From: JAGNRR01 sp964409905
Lineage (GTDB): Bacteria; Bacteroidota; Bacteroidia; Chitinophagales; Chitinophagaceae
Assembly: GCA_964409905.1 (NCBI GenBank)
Contig: CAYPET010000009.1
Coordinates: 33,968-97,967 of the forward strand
DNA: 64,000 nucleotides
Direction: 5' to 3'
A model generated the notes under the pieces. It was not told the origin of the DNA. It worked only from the letters and a program-made list of their open reading frames with translations, and ran no database searches. This document shows, piece by piece, positions 35,998 through 44,661 of the stretch. Numbering within the stretch: the stretch's first letter is position 1; each line of letters opens with the position of its first letter. The position numbers and the translations under genes are program-made.

Positions 35998-37008
35998 TTA
36001 GCTGATTTTTTGAGCGAAATATTTCAATGTGCGCACCAACTGGCTAACGTATGAATTTTCATTATCATACCAAGCTACTGTTTTTACTAACTGTGTATCA
36101 CCAACTTTTTGCACTTTGGTTTGCGTAGCATCAAATAATGACCCAAACGTTGTACCAATCACATCACTGCTCACGATTTCGTCTTCTGTATAACCGTAAC
36201 TTTCGTTAGCCGCAGCTTTCATAGCAGCATTAACTTCATCAACAGTTACATCGCTACCCAGTACGCTGAACAATTCGGTCAAAGAGCCGGTTGGGGTTGG
36301 TACACGCTGAGCGCCTCCGTCTAATACACCGTTTAGCTCGGGTAAAACCAAACCAATTGCTTTAGCAGCACCCGTGCTGTTTGGTATAATATTTTCGGCT
36401 GCGGCACGTGCACGTCGCAAATCACCTTTGGGGTGCGGACCGTCCAGCGTATTTTGATCATTGGTATAAGCATGAATGGTCGTCATCAAACCAGATTTGA
36501 TTTGCCATTTTTCATGCAATACTTGGGCCATTGGCGCCAAACAGTTGGTAGTACATGACGCACATGAAATAACGGTTTCGCTACCATCTAAAATGTCGTG
36601 ATTTACATTGAATACAATTGTTTTCAAATCACCGGTTGCAGGAGCAGAGATTACCACTCGCTTGGCTCCAGCAGCGATATGGGCTTCAGCTTTGGTTTTA
36701 TCAGTAAAGAAACCGGTGCATTCCAATACCACGTCAACGTCGTTTTCGCCCCATGGAATTTGAGCCGGATCACGCTGCGCATATACATTAATTACATCAC
36801 CGTTTACAGTTATTGTATTATCGGTATGGGTTACATCATGGTCAAAACGTCCTTGTGTAGTGTCATATTTTAACAAATGTGCCAAGACCTTAGGTGCAGT
36901 CAGGTCGTTTACGGCCACAACGTCTATACCTTCCATGTTATAAATCTGACGATAAACCAACCGGCCAATACGCCCAAAACCATTAATAGCAACTTTTATT
37001 GTACTCAT
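35998..37008 (-). CDS. gap: Glyceraldehyde-3-phosphate dehydrogenase, type I
   Basis: This 336-residue enzyme oxidises and phosphorylates glyceraldehyde-3-phosphate. KVAINGFGRIGRLVYRQ is the NAD-binding start, and SCASCTTNCLAPMAQVL carries the catalytic Cys near residue 153. LRRARAAAENIIPNSTGAAK and the final WYDNENSYVSQLVRTL are canonical. An upstream ATG at 37038 opens the frame, but a TACCTTTG box overlaps it, so I take ATG 37008. Confidence 0.97.
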   Translation of the reverse strand: MSTIKVAINGFGRIGRLVYRQIYNMEGIDVVAVNDLTAPKVLAHLLKYDTTQGRFDHDVTHTDNTITVNGDVINVYAQRDPAQIPWGENDVDVVLECTGFFTDKTKAEAHIAAGAKRVVISAPATGDLKTIVFNVNHDILDGSETVISCASCTTNCLAPMAQVLHEKWQIKSGLMTTIHAYTNDQNTLDGPHPKGDLRRARAAAENIIPNSTGAAKAIGLVLPELNGVLDGGAQRVPTPTGSLTELFSVLGSDVTVDEVNAAMKAAANESYGYTEDEIVSSDVIGTTFGSLFDATQTKVQKVGDTQLVKTVAWYDNENSYVSQLVRTLKYFAQKIS

Positions 37009-37035
37009 TGAAACTTTGTTTTTTGAAATGAGGTG

Positions 37036-37043
37036 CAAAGGTA
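37036..37043 (-). promoter_or_regulatory. TACCTTTG -7 box for gap
   Basis: This exact TAnnTTTG match lies 27 nt before ATG 37008 on the minus strand and rules out the longer ORF start at 37038. Confidence 0.65.
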
Positions 37044-37229
37044 ATCGGTCATGAAGGAATTACCAATATCAATAACTAAATTCTAAGATATAATGAGCTG
37101 TAGCCACAAAAAACTCTAGTGCAAGCTGTAAAACACTCATATATAACGGAACATTTGCGCCCTAGTACAAGTCCTTTGAATTGTAAAAAAATTTAATTTC
37201 TTTTAGTTTGGTAAATTTAAAAAGCTCAA

Positions 37230-37237
37230 TATATTTG
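37230..37237 (+). promoter_or_regulatory. TATATTTG -7 box for tRNA-Glu
   Basis: This exact TAnnTTTG match lies 12 nt before the tRNA-Glu 5' end, the same spacing as for tRNA-Ser. Confidence 0.7.
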
Positions 37238-37249
37238 CACTCCTTTTAA

Positions 37250-37321
37250 GCCGCGTTCGTCTAGGGGTTAGGACGCCAGGTTTTCATCCTGGTAACACGG
37301 GTTCGATTCCCGTACGTGGTA
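37250..37321 (+). tRNA. tRNA-Glu (TTC)
   Basis: This 72-nt tRNA has anticodon stem CCAGG/CCTGG and loop TTTTCAT, giving anticodon UUC. The acceptor GCCGCGT/ACGTGGT contains two G-U pairs. The T-arm and 3' acceptor strand are duplicated downstream at 37669. Confidence 0.95.
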
Positions 37322-37331
37322 CAAAAACGCT
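37305..37331 (+). repeat. Direct repeat copy 1: tRNA-Glu 3' end plus start of terminator
   Basis: This 27-bp sequence begins at GATTCCCGTACGTGGTAC in the T-loop and runs through the tRNA end into the terminator. It is repeated exactly at 37669-37695, on the far side of the GIY-YIG gene. Confidence 0.9.
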
Positions 37332-37356
37332 CTTGTTGCAAGAAGCGTTTTTTTAT
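37324..37356 (+). terminator. Terminator of tRNA-Glu
   Basis: Arms AAAACGCTCTTG and CAAG-A-AGCGTTTT with loop TTG (one bulged A) are followed by a T run. Confidence 0.85.
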
Positions 37357-37370
37357 TTTAGCCCTATGTT

Positions 37371-37625
37371 ATGTTTTACACATATGTTTTAAAAAGTAAA
37401 ATAAAAAACCTGCTGTACAATGGCCATTGTGAGAATTTGGATAAAAGACTAAAGGAGCACAACAGCGGAAAAACCAAGTCAATCAAACACGCCATACCTT
37501 TCGAAATCATTTATTTTGAAACCTTCGAAACCCGAGAAGGGGCCATAAATAGAGAACGCTACTTTAAAACTGCCGCTGGCCGCAAGTACCTTAAAACAAA
37601 ATTAGCGCAATTATCAGAAGAGTAG
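37371..37625 (+). CDS. Single-domain GIY-YIG nuclease-like protein
   Basis: This 84-residue protein is a lone GIY-YIG domain of the UPF0213/YhbQ-like type. FYTYVLKSKIKNLLYNGHCENLDKRLKEHNSG occupies the GIY and YIG strands, with Tyr-Asn-Gly in place of Tyr-Ile-Gly. The Arg of LDKRLKEHNSG and the Glu of TREGAINRERYFK are the expected catalytic residues. It lies between tRNA-Glu and a duplicated tRNA 3' end, which suggests it moved here as a small unit. Nuclease activity is not certain. Confidence 0.85.
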   Translation: MFYTYVLKSKIKNLLYNGHCENLDKRLKEHNSGKTKSIKHAIPFEIIYFETFETREGAINRERYFKTAAGRKYLKTKLAQLSEE

Positions 37626-37668
37626 TTTGAAGTTTGCGGACCTGCCCGAGTGAACTCGTTCAGGCGGG

Positions 37669-37695
37669 GATTCCCGTACGTGGTACAAAAACGCT
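37669..37695 (+). repeat. Direct repeat copy 2: truncated tRNA-Glu 3' end
   Basis: An exact 27-bp copy of 37305-37331 is preceded by an unrelated GC-rich near-palindrome (CCTGCCCGAGTGAACTCG, about 37641). The similarity continues imperfectly through the following hairpin. Confidence 0.9.
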
Positions 37696-37720
37696 TCTTG
37701 TTTCAAGGAGCGTTTTTTTT
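37688..37720 (+). terminator. Duplicated terminator behind the GIY-YIG gene
   Basis: 13-bp arms with one G-U pair (AAAACGCTTCTTG/CAAGGAGCGTTTT), loop TTT and eight T. It is a diverged copy of the tRNA-Glu terminator. Confidence 0.85.
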
Positions 37721-37765
37721 ATTTTTGCCTAATTCAATAGAGGGTCTTTTATTTGCAGTCTGAAT

Positions 37766-37838
37766 GGCTCCGTAGTTCAATGGATTAGAATATCAGATTT
37801 CGGCTCTGATGATAGGGGTTCGAATCCCTTCGGGGTCA
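37766..37838 (+). tRNA. tRNA-Arg (TCG)
   Basis: This 73-nt tRNA has acceptor GGCTCCG/CGGGGTC, discriminator A, anticodon stem TCAGA/TCTGA and loop TTTCGGC with anticodon UCG. The T-arm reads GGGGTTCGAATCCC. Confidence 0.93.
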
Positions 37839-37840
37839 CA

Positions 37841-37873
37841 AAAACTTCCTGATTTAATCAGGAAGTTTTTTTT
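37841..37873 (+). terminator. Terminator of tRNA-Arg
   Basis: Perfect 12-bp arms AAAACTTCCTGA/TCAGGAAGTTTT with a TTTAA loop are followed by a T run. Confidence 0.88.
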
Positions 37874-37907
37874 ATTACAGCACCACCTCTTTGTACTTTT
37901 AACTCCA

Positions 37908-37917
37908 NNNNNNNNNN
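37908..37917. other. Assembly gap (10 N)
   Basis: Ten undetermined bases mark a scaffold join of unknown true length directly before the potassium channel gene. Its promoter may lie in the gap. Confidence 0.98.
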
Positions 37918-37919
37918 CC

Positions 37920-38756
37920 ATGCCCAACAAAACGCCCCGCACATTTGATAACAAAGCATTGAGCTTGCGCGAAAAATGGCACGAAATCATTTTCGACCAT
38001 CATACCGTGGAGGGCAAAGCTTTCGACGTCATACTCTTATGGGCCATACTGCTCAGCATATTGGCTGTCATACTCGAAAGCGTCAGCGAGATACGGCAGT
38101 CGTACGGCGCCCTGCTCAACGGCCTCGAATGGACCTTTACTATCGTTTTTTCTGCAGAGTATATTTTGCGCATAGTCATCTCAAAAAAGCCGCTGCAATA
38201 CATTGTTAGTTTTTATGGCATCATTGACCTCCTATCAACCATCCCCACCTACTTAGCGCTATTTTTTGTGGGGCCGCAATACCTTGCCACCATTCGCATT
38301 TTCAGGTTACTGCTTGTTTTTCGGGTGCTCAAGCTTACGCGCTATATGGGCGAATCCAAAAGTCTGGGGCAGGCCCTGCTGGCCAGCCGTGCCAAAATCA
38401 TCATTTTTATGGGGGTCATCCTCAGCGTGGTGGTGCTCATAGGCACCGTCATGTATATCGTAGAAGGACAGCAGCCCGGCAGCGGTTTCACGAGCATCCC
38501 GCGCAGTATTTATTGGGCCGTTGTCACCATTACCACCGTGGGCTATGGCGACATTGCCCCGCAAACGGCCTTCGGACAGTTTCTTTCGGCTGTGCTCATG
38601 ATTTTGGGTTATGCCATCATTGCCGTGCCCACCGGCATCGTCACCAACGAATTAGCGCGCCAAAGTCCTAAGAAAAAAGATTGTCCGCGCTGCGGCTACC
38701 TGCACAACGACGGCGATGCACGCTATTGTAAAATGTGTGGCGAAAAACTGGTGTAA
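37920..38756 (+). CDS. Voltage-gated-type potassium channel with C-terminal zinc ribbon
   Basis: This 278-residue six-helix ion channel has an S4-like helix with regularly spaced Arg (ATIRIFRLLLVFRVLKLTRY), the selectivity filter TITTVGYGDIAP near residue 204 and S6 after it. The last 24 residues form a zinc ribbon: CPRCGYLHNDGDARYCKMCGEKL with two CxxC pairs. A frame running through the N gap would add residues, but ATG 37920 gives a normal N-terminus. Potassium selectivity follows from GYGD; the ribbon's job is unknown. Confidence 0.88.
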   Translation: MPNKTPRTFDNKALSLREKWHEIIFDHHTVEGKAFDVILLWAILLSILAVILESVSEIRQSYGALLNGLEWTFTIVFSAEYILRIVISKKPLQYIVSFYGIIDLLSTIPTYLALFFVGPQYLATIRIFRLLLVFRVLKLTRYMGESKSLGQALLASRAKIIIFMGVILSVVVLIGTVMYIVEGQQPGSGFTSIPRSIYWAVVTITTVGYGDIAPQTAFGQFLSAVLMILGYAIIAVPTGIVTNELARQSPKKKDCPRCGYLHNDGDARYCKMCGEKLV

Positions 38757-38823
38757 GTGCGCCGCAGCTATCTTTTACAGATAAAAAATTTTTAGTGTGT
38801 TCATTTTACTTTATACTTGAAAA

Positions 38824-40053
38824 ATGAATTATACCGTCACCGAGCGCTTCATGCGCTATGTTCAGATAGATACACAAGCCGACCCCGAGTCAACCACATT
38901 CCCTTCAACAGAAAAACAAAAAGACCTAGGCCGCGTGCTGGCTAACGAATTAGAAGCAATGGGTGCCGAGGAGGTCTCCTTCGACGGTTATGGCTATGTA
39001 TATGCTACCATACCCGCCACGATTGATAAAGAAGTTCCGGTGATATGCTTTTGCAGCCATATGGACACCGCGCCCGACTGTAGCGGCACAAACGTAAAAC
39101 CTATTTTACACGAAAAATGGGACGGCAGCGATATTGTATTGCCCGACGATACGACGCAAATCATTACTACTAAAGATCATCCTTACCTGGCTGAGCGAAT
39201 TGGCGACGATATAATTACCGCTTCCGGCACCACCCTGCTGGGTGCCGATGATAAAGCCGGTGTGGCCATCATCATGGATTTGGCAAAACACCTGCTCGAA
39301 AATACCAGCATACCACACGGTAAAATTCGCATCCTCTTTACCCCCGACGAAGAAGTAGGCCGCGGTGTGAATCATGTTGACATGGAAAAACTAGGCGCAG
39401 ACTTTGGCTACACCTTAGACGGCGGCGAAAGAGGCTCATTGGAAGGCGATACTTTTAGTGCCGATGCTGCTACCGTTACCATTCATGGTGTGAGTGCCCA
39501 CCCGGGTTATGCCAAAGACAAACTGGTAAACTCGCTGAAAATAGCCGGTGAATTTTTAGCTGCACTACCCCATAACGAGTGGAGCCCAGAAACCACGGAT
39601 GGCGAGCAAGGCTATGTGCACCCAATCAGCATGAACGGCATTGCCGAAAAAACGACCATACAGTTTATTGTGCGTGATTTTGTCACCGCCAAATTAAAAG
39701 AACATGAAGACAGACTGAAAGCCATATTAGACGAAACGATGGCGCGCCATCCCAAAGCCAAAGCTGATTTTGTAGTGACCGAACAATACCGCAATATGCG
39801 CGAAATGCTAGATAAATACCCACAGGTAGAAGCTTTTGCCGCACAAGCCATGGAGCGCGCCGGTATAGCAGTTAAAAAGCAATTGGTGCGCGGTGGCACT
39901 GATGGTTCGCGACTTTCGTTTATGGGTTTACCCTGTCCCAATTTATTCACCGGCGAAATGGCCATACATTCCAAGCATGAATACGTAAGTGTGCAAGACA
40001 TGCAGAAAGCCGTAGATATGTGCGTAGAGCTGGTAAAAATCTGGGCTGAATAA
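38824..40053 (+). CDS. pepT: Peptidase T (tripeptidase)
   Basis: This 409-residue cytosolic zinc aminopeptidase of family M20 removes N-terminal residues from tripeptides. RYVQIDTQADPES is the PepT start. CFCSHMDTAPD and LLGADDKAGVAIIM carry the first metal ligands, FTPDEEVGRGV the catalytic Glu pair, and LDGGERGSLEGDTFSADAA the PepT-specific metal loop. RGGTDGSRLSFMGLPCPNLF and the final HSKHEYVS supply the remaining ligands. It ends at a strong terminator. Confidence 0.95.
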   Translation: MNYTVTERFMRYVQIDTQADPESTTFPSTEKQKDLGRVLANELEAMGAEEVSFDGYGYVYATIPATIDKEVPVICFCSHMDTAPDCSGTNVKPILHEKWDGSDIVLPDDTTQIITTKDHPYLAERIGDDIITASGTTLLGADDKAGVAIIMDLAKHLLENTSIPHGKIRILFTPDEEVGRGVNHVDMEKLGADFGYTLDGGERGSLEGDTFSADAATVTIHGVSAHPGYAKDKLVNSLKIAGEFLAALPHNEWSPETTDGEQGYVHPISMNGIAEKTTIQFIVRDFVTAKLKEHEDRLKAILDETMARHPKAKADFVVTEQYRNMREMLDKYPQVEAFAAQAMERAGIAVKKQLVRGGTDGSRLSFMGLPCPNLFTGEMAIHSKHEYVSVQDMQKAVDMCVELVKIWAE

Positions 40054-40075
40054 AAGCAACCGTTTACACCCAATA

Positions 40076-40105
40076 AAAAAAGCGTACCAGGTAGTACGCT
40101 TTTTT
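40076..40105 (+). terminator. Bidirectional terminator between pepT and thiolase
   Basis: Perfect 12-bp arms AAAAAAGCGTAC/GTACGCTTTTTT with a short loop. A-T ends on both sides make it suitable for both converging genes. Confidence 0.88.
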
Positions 40106-40124
40106 AATTAACTGTCGCTTTCGA

Positions 40125-41303
40125 TTACATTTTTTCGATAACAATACTGCTACCGCCGCCACCGCCATTGCAAATGCCGATAGCACCGTATTGTGCGTCA
40201 TTCTGATGCAATACATTGATAAGCGTGACCAATATGCGCGAGCCGGAACTGCCTAAAGGATGCCCCAGGCTAATAGCGCCACCGTTGACGTTTGCTTTGG
40301 CAGGGTCAATGCCCATTTTTTCCATATTCACTAAACCAACCACACTGAAGGCTTCGTTCAATTCGAAATAGGAAATGTCTTCCATTTTCAAACCTGCTTT
40401 TTCAACCGCTTTGGGCACAGCCAAACTTGGCGAAGTGGTAAACCACTCGGGCGCCTGCTCGGCATCAGCATAGGAAACTATTTTGGCAATCGGCTTCAAG
40501 CCCAATGCTTCCATTTTTTCTTTACTCACCAAAATCAGCGCGCTGGCACCATCGTTCATTGTGCTGGAATTAGCGGCAGTTACCGATCCTTCTTTTTCAA
40601 AAACAGGTCGCAACGTTGGTATTTTATCAAAGTTCACTTTGTATGGCTCTTCGTCTTTATCCATTACGATATCGTCGCCTCTTCGTTGTGGAATTGTCAC
40701 AGGAACGATTTCATTTGCAAAGCGTCCGGCCTCTGTAGCAGCCTGACTGCGCTTGTAGCTTTCGATGGCAAATTCATCCTGTGCTTCGCGGCTAATATTA
40801 CATTCGCGAGCGCACAACTCGGCTGCATTACCCATCATGTATTTGTTGTATACGTCAAACAGACCATCATACGAAAGTCCATCAACCAGTTTGGCATCGC
40901 CAAATTTTTTGCCCCATCGTACATCATAGTTGTAGTACGGCACATTGCTCATGCTTTCCATACCACCGGCCACTACTACATCTGCATCGCCGAGCATGAT
41001 ACTCTGCGCAGCCAGCATTACTGATTTGGTACCGCTGGCACATACTTTATTAATTGTGGTGCAAATAACACTATCGGGCAAACCGGCAAACTTAGCCGCC
41101 TGACGCGCAGGCGCCTGCCCCAATCCGGCCTGTAAAACATTCCCCATCAATACTTCTTGTATTTCTTCGGGATTGATACCGGCTTTCTCAATAGCCCCTT
41201 TGATAGCAAAGGCGCCCAATTGTGTCGCAGAAAAATCTTTTAAACTCCCCCCAAAACTCCCCATCGGTGTGCGTACTGCACTTACGATATAAACTTCTTT
41301 CAT
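40125..41303 (-). CDS. Acetyl-CoA C-acetyltransferase (thiolase)
   Basis: This 392-residue thiolase condenses or cleaves acetyl-CoA/acetoacetyl-CoA. The nucleophile is Cys of NKVCASGTKSVMLA near residue 88. NGGAISLGHPLGSSGSRI holds the catalytic His and ICNGGGGGSS the second Cys, and GGMESMSNVPYY is a further family motif. The biosynthetic AtoB/PhaA type fits by length. It stands alone, so it may serve amino-acid or fatty-acid catabolism. Confidence 0.93.
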   Translation of the reverse strand: MKEVYIVSAVRTPMGSFGGSLKDFSATQLGAFAIKGAIEKAGINPEEIQEVLMGNVLQAGLGQAPARQAAKFAGLPDSVICTTINKVCASGTKSVMLAAQSIMLGDADVVVAGGMESMSNVPYYNYDVRWGKKFGDAKLVDGLSYDGLFDVYNKYMMGNAAELCARECNISREAQDEFAIESYKRSQAATEAGRFANEIVPVTIPQRRGDDIVMDKDEEPYKVNFDKIPTLRPVFEKEGSVTAANSSTMNDGASALILVSKEKMEALGLKPIAKIVSYADAEQAPEWFTTSPSLAVPKAVEKAGLKMEDISYFELNEAFSVVGLVNMEKMGIDPAKANVNGGAISLGHPLGSSGSRILVTLINVLHQNDAQYGAIGICNGGGGGSSIVIEKM

Positions 41304-41387
41304 TTTTAATCTTGTATTTTTAACGAGTCCCGAATTTAAGCCTCAAAGCGTTAAAATCGTGGTAAAGAAATTAAAGATTATGCACGA

Positions 41388-44300
41388 TTAGGCTGATTCG
41401 TCCTCCTGTAACTCGCTCAAGGATATATCCTGCCCGGTGTCTTTCATAAATTGGCAGTATTGACAATCATCCTTCCCACAGCCGGCATAGAAGTCATGAT
41501 TCATGATAGCCTCGTAGGTTTCTTTGATTTGGGTTTTAACCAAGTCAATATCAGCAGGTGAAAAAGTAAACGATACGGGGTCAGGAATTTCTTTGGTTTC
41601 TTTATCGGGCTCTACAAAAACATATTTTGCTTGATTTACCGGTAAAATATACTTGCGGCTTTCATCGGCCAGTATTTTATAAAAAACAGCTTGTCGCCAA
41701 TAATCACCTCCTTTTTTTGCAACTTCCGAACGGCCACCCGGCGCTTTAAGTTTATTTTTTGCAAATTCGCCATTTCGATCACCGGTTTTATAATCGATAA
41801 ATTGTACTTCATCCTTTTGCAGCTCAACTTTATCTATAAATCCTTTGATTTTGATACCGTCCACTACGGCAGAGATATGCTCTTCCAATCGCACGTCTTT
41901 GCACCAGGTATCCAGAAATTTGTCAAACAGTCCAACTAATATTTGCTCGCCGTATTCTTTTTTTAACTTATAGCCTTCATTACTGAATTTGGCACGTTGG
42001 CCAAACATTTCGTTCTCCAGCATTTGCAGCAACTCTTCCTTTGAAGGGAAACGACGATCGTTGAATAACATCTGCTTGAAAAATGACTCCAGTGTATTGT
42101 GTATCACTGAGCCAAAAGTCATGCTTTCATTTTTGCCACTTGGCGCCCGTAATATTGTTTTGACATAGAAACTCAGCGGACAGGTGAGATAGCTGTTGAG
42201 GGCTGACACGTTCATTTGAAAATTTTCCAGTTGACGCTCTACATATTCGCGCTCGAGTTTTTTTAATCGTACAGCATCAGATACTACATATAAGCTGGCA
42301 AAAGGAATCAACATTTCGCGCTCAAGGTTATTCTTTGTCACAGCCGTCTTCATTTCGTCCTGTTCATCTCCATAAATTTCGTTTACAAAGGCTGTGGTGC
42401 TAATCGTTTTGCCTTTTCTATCCGTCGTTGCATAACTGATATACAAATGTTTCATTGCCCTCGTCATGCCTACAAAAAATAAGCGACGTAGCTCTTCTAT
42501 GTCTTTTTCATCAGTCGTAAATTGGAATATATTCGGCGGTATTTTAAGTGAATTGAAACCGCCTTTGCGTTTTTTCTCCCATTGTTCCTCAACACAACCG
42601 AGCATGAAAACATGTTCGAATTCACGGCCTTTGGCACCATGGTAAGTGTACAATTGTACACTTTTTTCATTTCCGTAAATCTTGGTATAATGCAGAGAAA
42701 TGTTGTTTTCCTGAAAAGTTTGCATGATATCCAAAAATTGTTCGAGGGTGATATCTGGCCTGCGTTCTGTTTCGTCTTTAATTATGTTGTAGAAACTATT
42801 GAGTAACTCCAGCATTTCAAACTTATCATCGCTCTTAAGTATGTAATCAATCAATTTCAGTTTTTGATTGACCAAATCCATCAAGCGGTACAAGCTATTA
42901 TTTGCTTTTGCCTTAATAAGATCTTCCAGCAGTAACACCACTTCATAGATTATGTTCGCGCTTTGGTTGTAAAGCATGAGGTTCTCACCTTCTTTATCCT
43001 CCAAAATAAACCGTCGAAGCGATTTTCGGTTTGCATACGTTTTTCCTTTGTTGTAATTATAACAATCAATATAGAGTTTGGCAGCGTCCTGTGGTTTTAT
43101 CTTCCAGATATCATAATGCAGTATTTCGTATAATAAGTCATCTTCGGAGTATGGAAACTTATTTTCCGCCTGTATATAACGCAGAATATTGAGTAGCTGT
43201 TTGGTAAAGGTAAAATTCAACAAACTATCGCTTGCTCGCGTAAAGTAGGATATATCGAGCTTGTTGAGGTAGTTGCCCATTTCGCGACATAGGGCATTTG
43301 TGGTACAAAGCACAGCAATTTGATTCGGAGCACAGCCTGACGCAATAAGGGAGGCAATCTGTTGGGCAATATAAACATACTCATAGTGCGGATTTGGATG
43401 CTCAAGCAACATTGGCTGATTGTCTACACCATGTTCACGTGTACTAAATGAATCTAGCTCTTTGGTCAGGTGTGGCATTTCTCTAATCAAGCGTTGTTGA
43501 TTGAAGCTTATCAGGTTAGTTGCCTTGTCTAAAATCCCCTGATAGGATCGATAGTTTGTTTTCAAACTAATTTCAGTCAAACCATTATTAATAAATCTTT
43601 TTCGATAATTAGATAAATTATCGAGGTTGGCACCTTGAAAACGATATATGGCCTGATCATCATCACCTACAACAAATACATTCGGGCTTTGGTCATAAGC
43701 TGTAAGCAGCTCTATTAATTCCAATTGAGTACCGTTTGTATCTTGCATTTCGTCGACCAATAAAAATTGAAAACGCTCCTGCAAATCAGCCAGGATACTT
43801 TCATCTTTCTTGAATAATTCTATCACCCACAAAATCATATCGGCAAATTCATATCGATTATGCGCCAACAAAATTTCCTGATACAAGTCAAACAGTTTTG
43901 CTGCCTGTATCGTTTTTTCATACTGCTTTATTTCCTTTTGTGCATCTGCCTTTAGTTGGCCTTTGGTGCGACCTTGTGAGGATATATTGGCTGGATCATT
44001 TTTAAATTCCTGCAGGTATTCTTCGGTGCGCTGTATGAGGTAAGCACTAGTCCAACCTTCCTGTTTAATCTTATTGAATAGATTTTTCAGGTATGAAAAA
44101 TTTTTGGTGGGATTTTTTGGGTTATAAAATAGATTGTCCTTCGGCATACGCTGCACCAGTTCAGTCATATACTGAAGTTCCTCAAGCTCCGTAACCAATT
44201 CGAGATTATCTTTTTTGAAATGGAATAAATTATTCTGAATTACCTCGCTGCAAAACGAATGATAAGTATGCACATTAATATGTCGGGCTGTTTTGGGCCC

Positions 44301-44549
44301 AATCAATTTAAACAACCGATCGCGCATATTTTTTTGCCCTTCATCTGTATAGGTCAGGCAAAGTATATTCTGCGGTTGTACTTGTGCATCACTGCGAAGT
44401 AAATTAGCAATGCGCATGGATAATATCTGCGTTTTACCCGTTCCCGGGCCTGCTAACACCAATACCGGCCCATAGATAGCGTCAACAGCTTGTCGCTGCT
44501 CCGGGTTTAATTTTTTATACTCACTTTCAAATAATTCGGCTGTATGCAT
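41388..44549 (-). CDS. UvrD/AddA-like helicase fused to a PD-(D/E)XK nuclease with Fe-S cysteines
   Basis: This 1053-residue superfamily 1 DNA helicase probably acts in double-strand-break processing. LNPEQRQAVDAIYGPVLVLAG then PGTGKT is the Q-motif and Walker A. LVDEMQDTN (motif II), GDDDQAIYRFQGAN (motif III), TYHGAKGREFEHVFM (motif V) and RRLFFVGMTRAMKHLY (motif VI) follow. From about 780 a RecB-type nuclease domain has GSVIHNTLESFF, GFIDKVELQ and VQFIDYKTGD. A Cys in YLTCPLSFY together with CGKDDCQYC near the C-terminus fits the 4-Cys Fe-S cluster of AddB/Cas4-like nucleases. Confidence 0.9.
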   Translation of the reverse strand: MHTAELFESEYKKLNPEQRQAVDAIYGPVLVLAGPGTGKTQILSMRIANLLRSDAQVQPQNILCLTYTDEGQKNMRDRLFKLIGPKTARHINVHTYHSFCSEVIQNNLFHFKKDNLELVTELEELQYMTELVQRMPKDNLFYNPKNPTKNFSYLKNLFNKIKQEGWTSAYLIQRTEEYLQEFKNDPANISSQGRTKGQLKADAQKEIKQYEKTIQAAKLFDLYQEILLAHNRYEFADMILWVIELFKKDESILADLQERFQFLLVDEMQDTNGTQLELIELLTAYDQSPNVFVVGDDDQAIYRFQGANLDNLSNYRKRFINNGLTEISLKTNYRSYQGILDKATNLISFNQQRLIREMPHLTKELDSFSTREHGVDNQPMLLEHPNPHYEYVYIAQQIASLIASGCAPNQIAVLCTTNALCREMGNYLNKLDISYFTRASDSLLNFTFTKQLLNILRYIQAENKFPYSEDDLLYEILHYDIWKIKPQDAAKLYIDCYNYNKGKTYANRKSLRRFILEDKEGENLMLYNQSANIIYEVVLLLEDLIKAKANNSLYRLMDLVNQKLKLIDYILKSDDKFEMLELLNSFYNIIKDETERRPDITLEQFLDIMQTFQENNISLHYTKIYGNEKSVQLYTYHGAKGREFEHVFMLGCVEEQWEKKRKGGFNSLKIPPNIFQFTTDEKDIEELRRLFFVGMTRAMKHLYISYATTDRKGKTISTTAFVNEIYGDEQDEMKTAVTKNNLEREMLIPFASLYVVSDAVRLKKLEREYVERQLENFQMNVSALNSYLTCPLSFYVKTILRAPSGKNESMTFGSVIHNTLESFFKQMLFNDRRFPSKEELLQMLENEMFGQRAKFSNEGYKLKKEYGEQILVGLFDKFLDTWCKDVRLEEHISAVVDGIKIKGFIDKVELQKDEVQFIDYKTGDRNGEFAKNKLKAPGGRSEVAKKGGDYWRQAVFYKILADESRKYILPVNQAKYVFVEPDKETKEIPDPVSFTFSPADIDLVKTQIKETYEAIMNHDFYAGCGKDDCQYCQFMKDTGQDISLSELQEDESA

Positions 44550-44610
44550 ATGAAGCTAAGTTAGTTCAGCGGTGCGTAAGGAGTTTATATACCAACAGAT
44601 AATATGAAAT

Positions 44611-44635
44611 AAAAAAACCCGGCGACGCCGGGTTT
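44611..44635 (-). terminator. Terminator of the PorP/SprF gene
   Basis: Arms AAACCCGGCG/CGCCGGGTTT with a single-base loop (effectively a tetraloop), followed by T on the minus strand, lie about 27 bp past the stop of the PorP/SprF gene. Confidence 0.82.
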
Positions 44636-44661
44636 AAATTGATGAATAGTTTAAATGATTA

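Noticed and set aside
37809..37920. N-terminal extension of the potassium channel through the N gap and tRNA-Arg
   Set aside because: The frame crosses ten unknown bases and the tRNA gene; ATG 37920 gives a complete normal channel.
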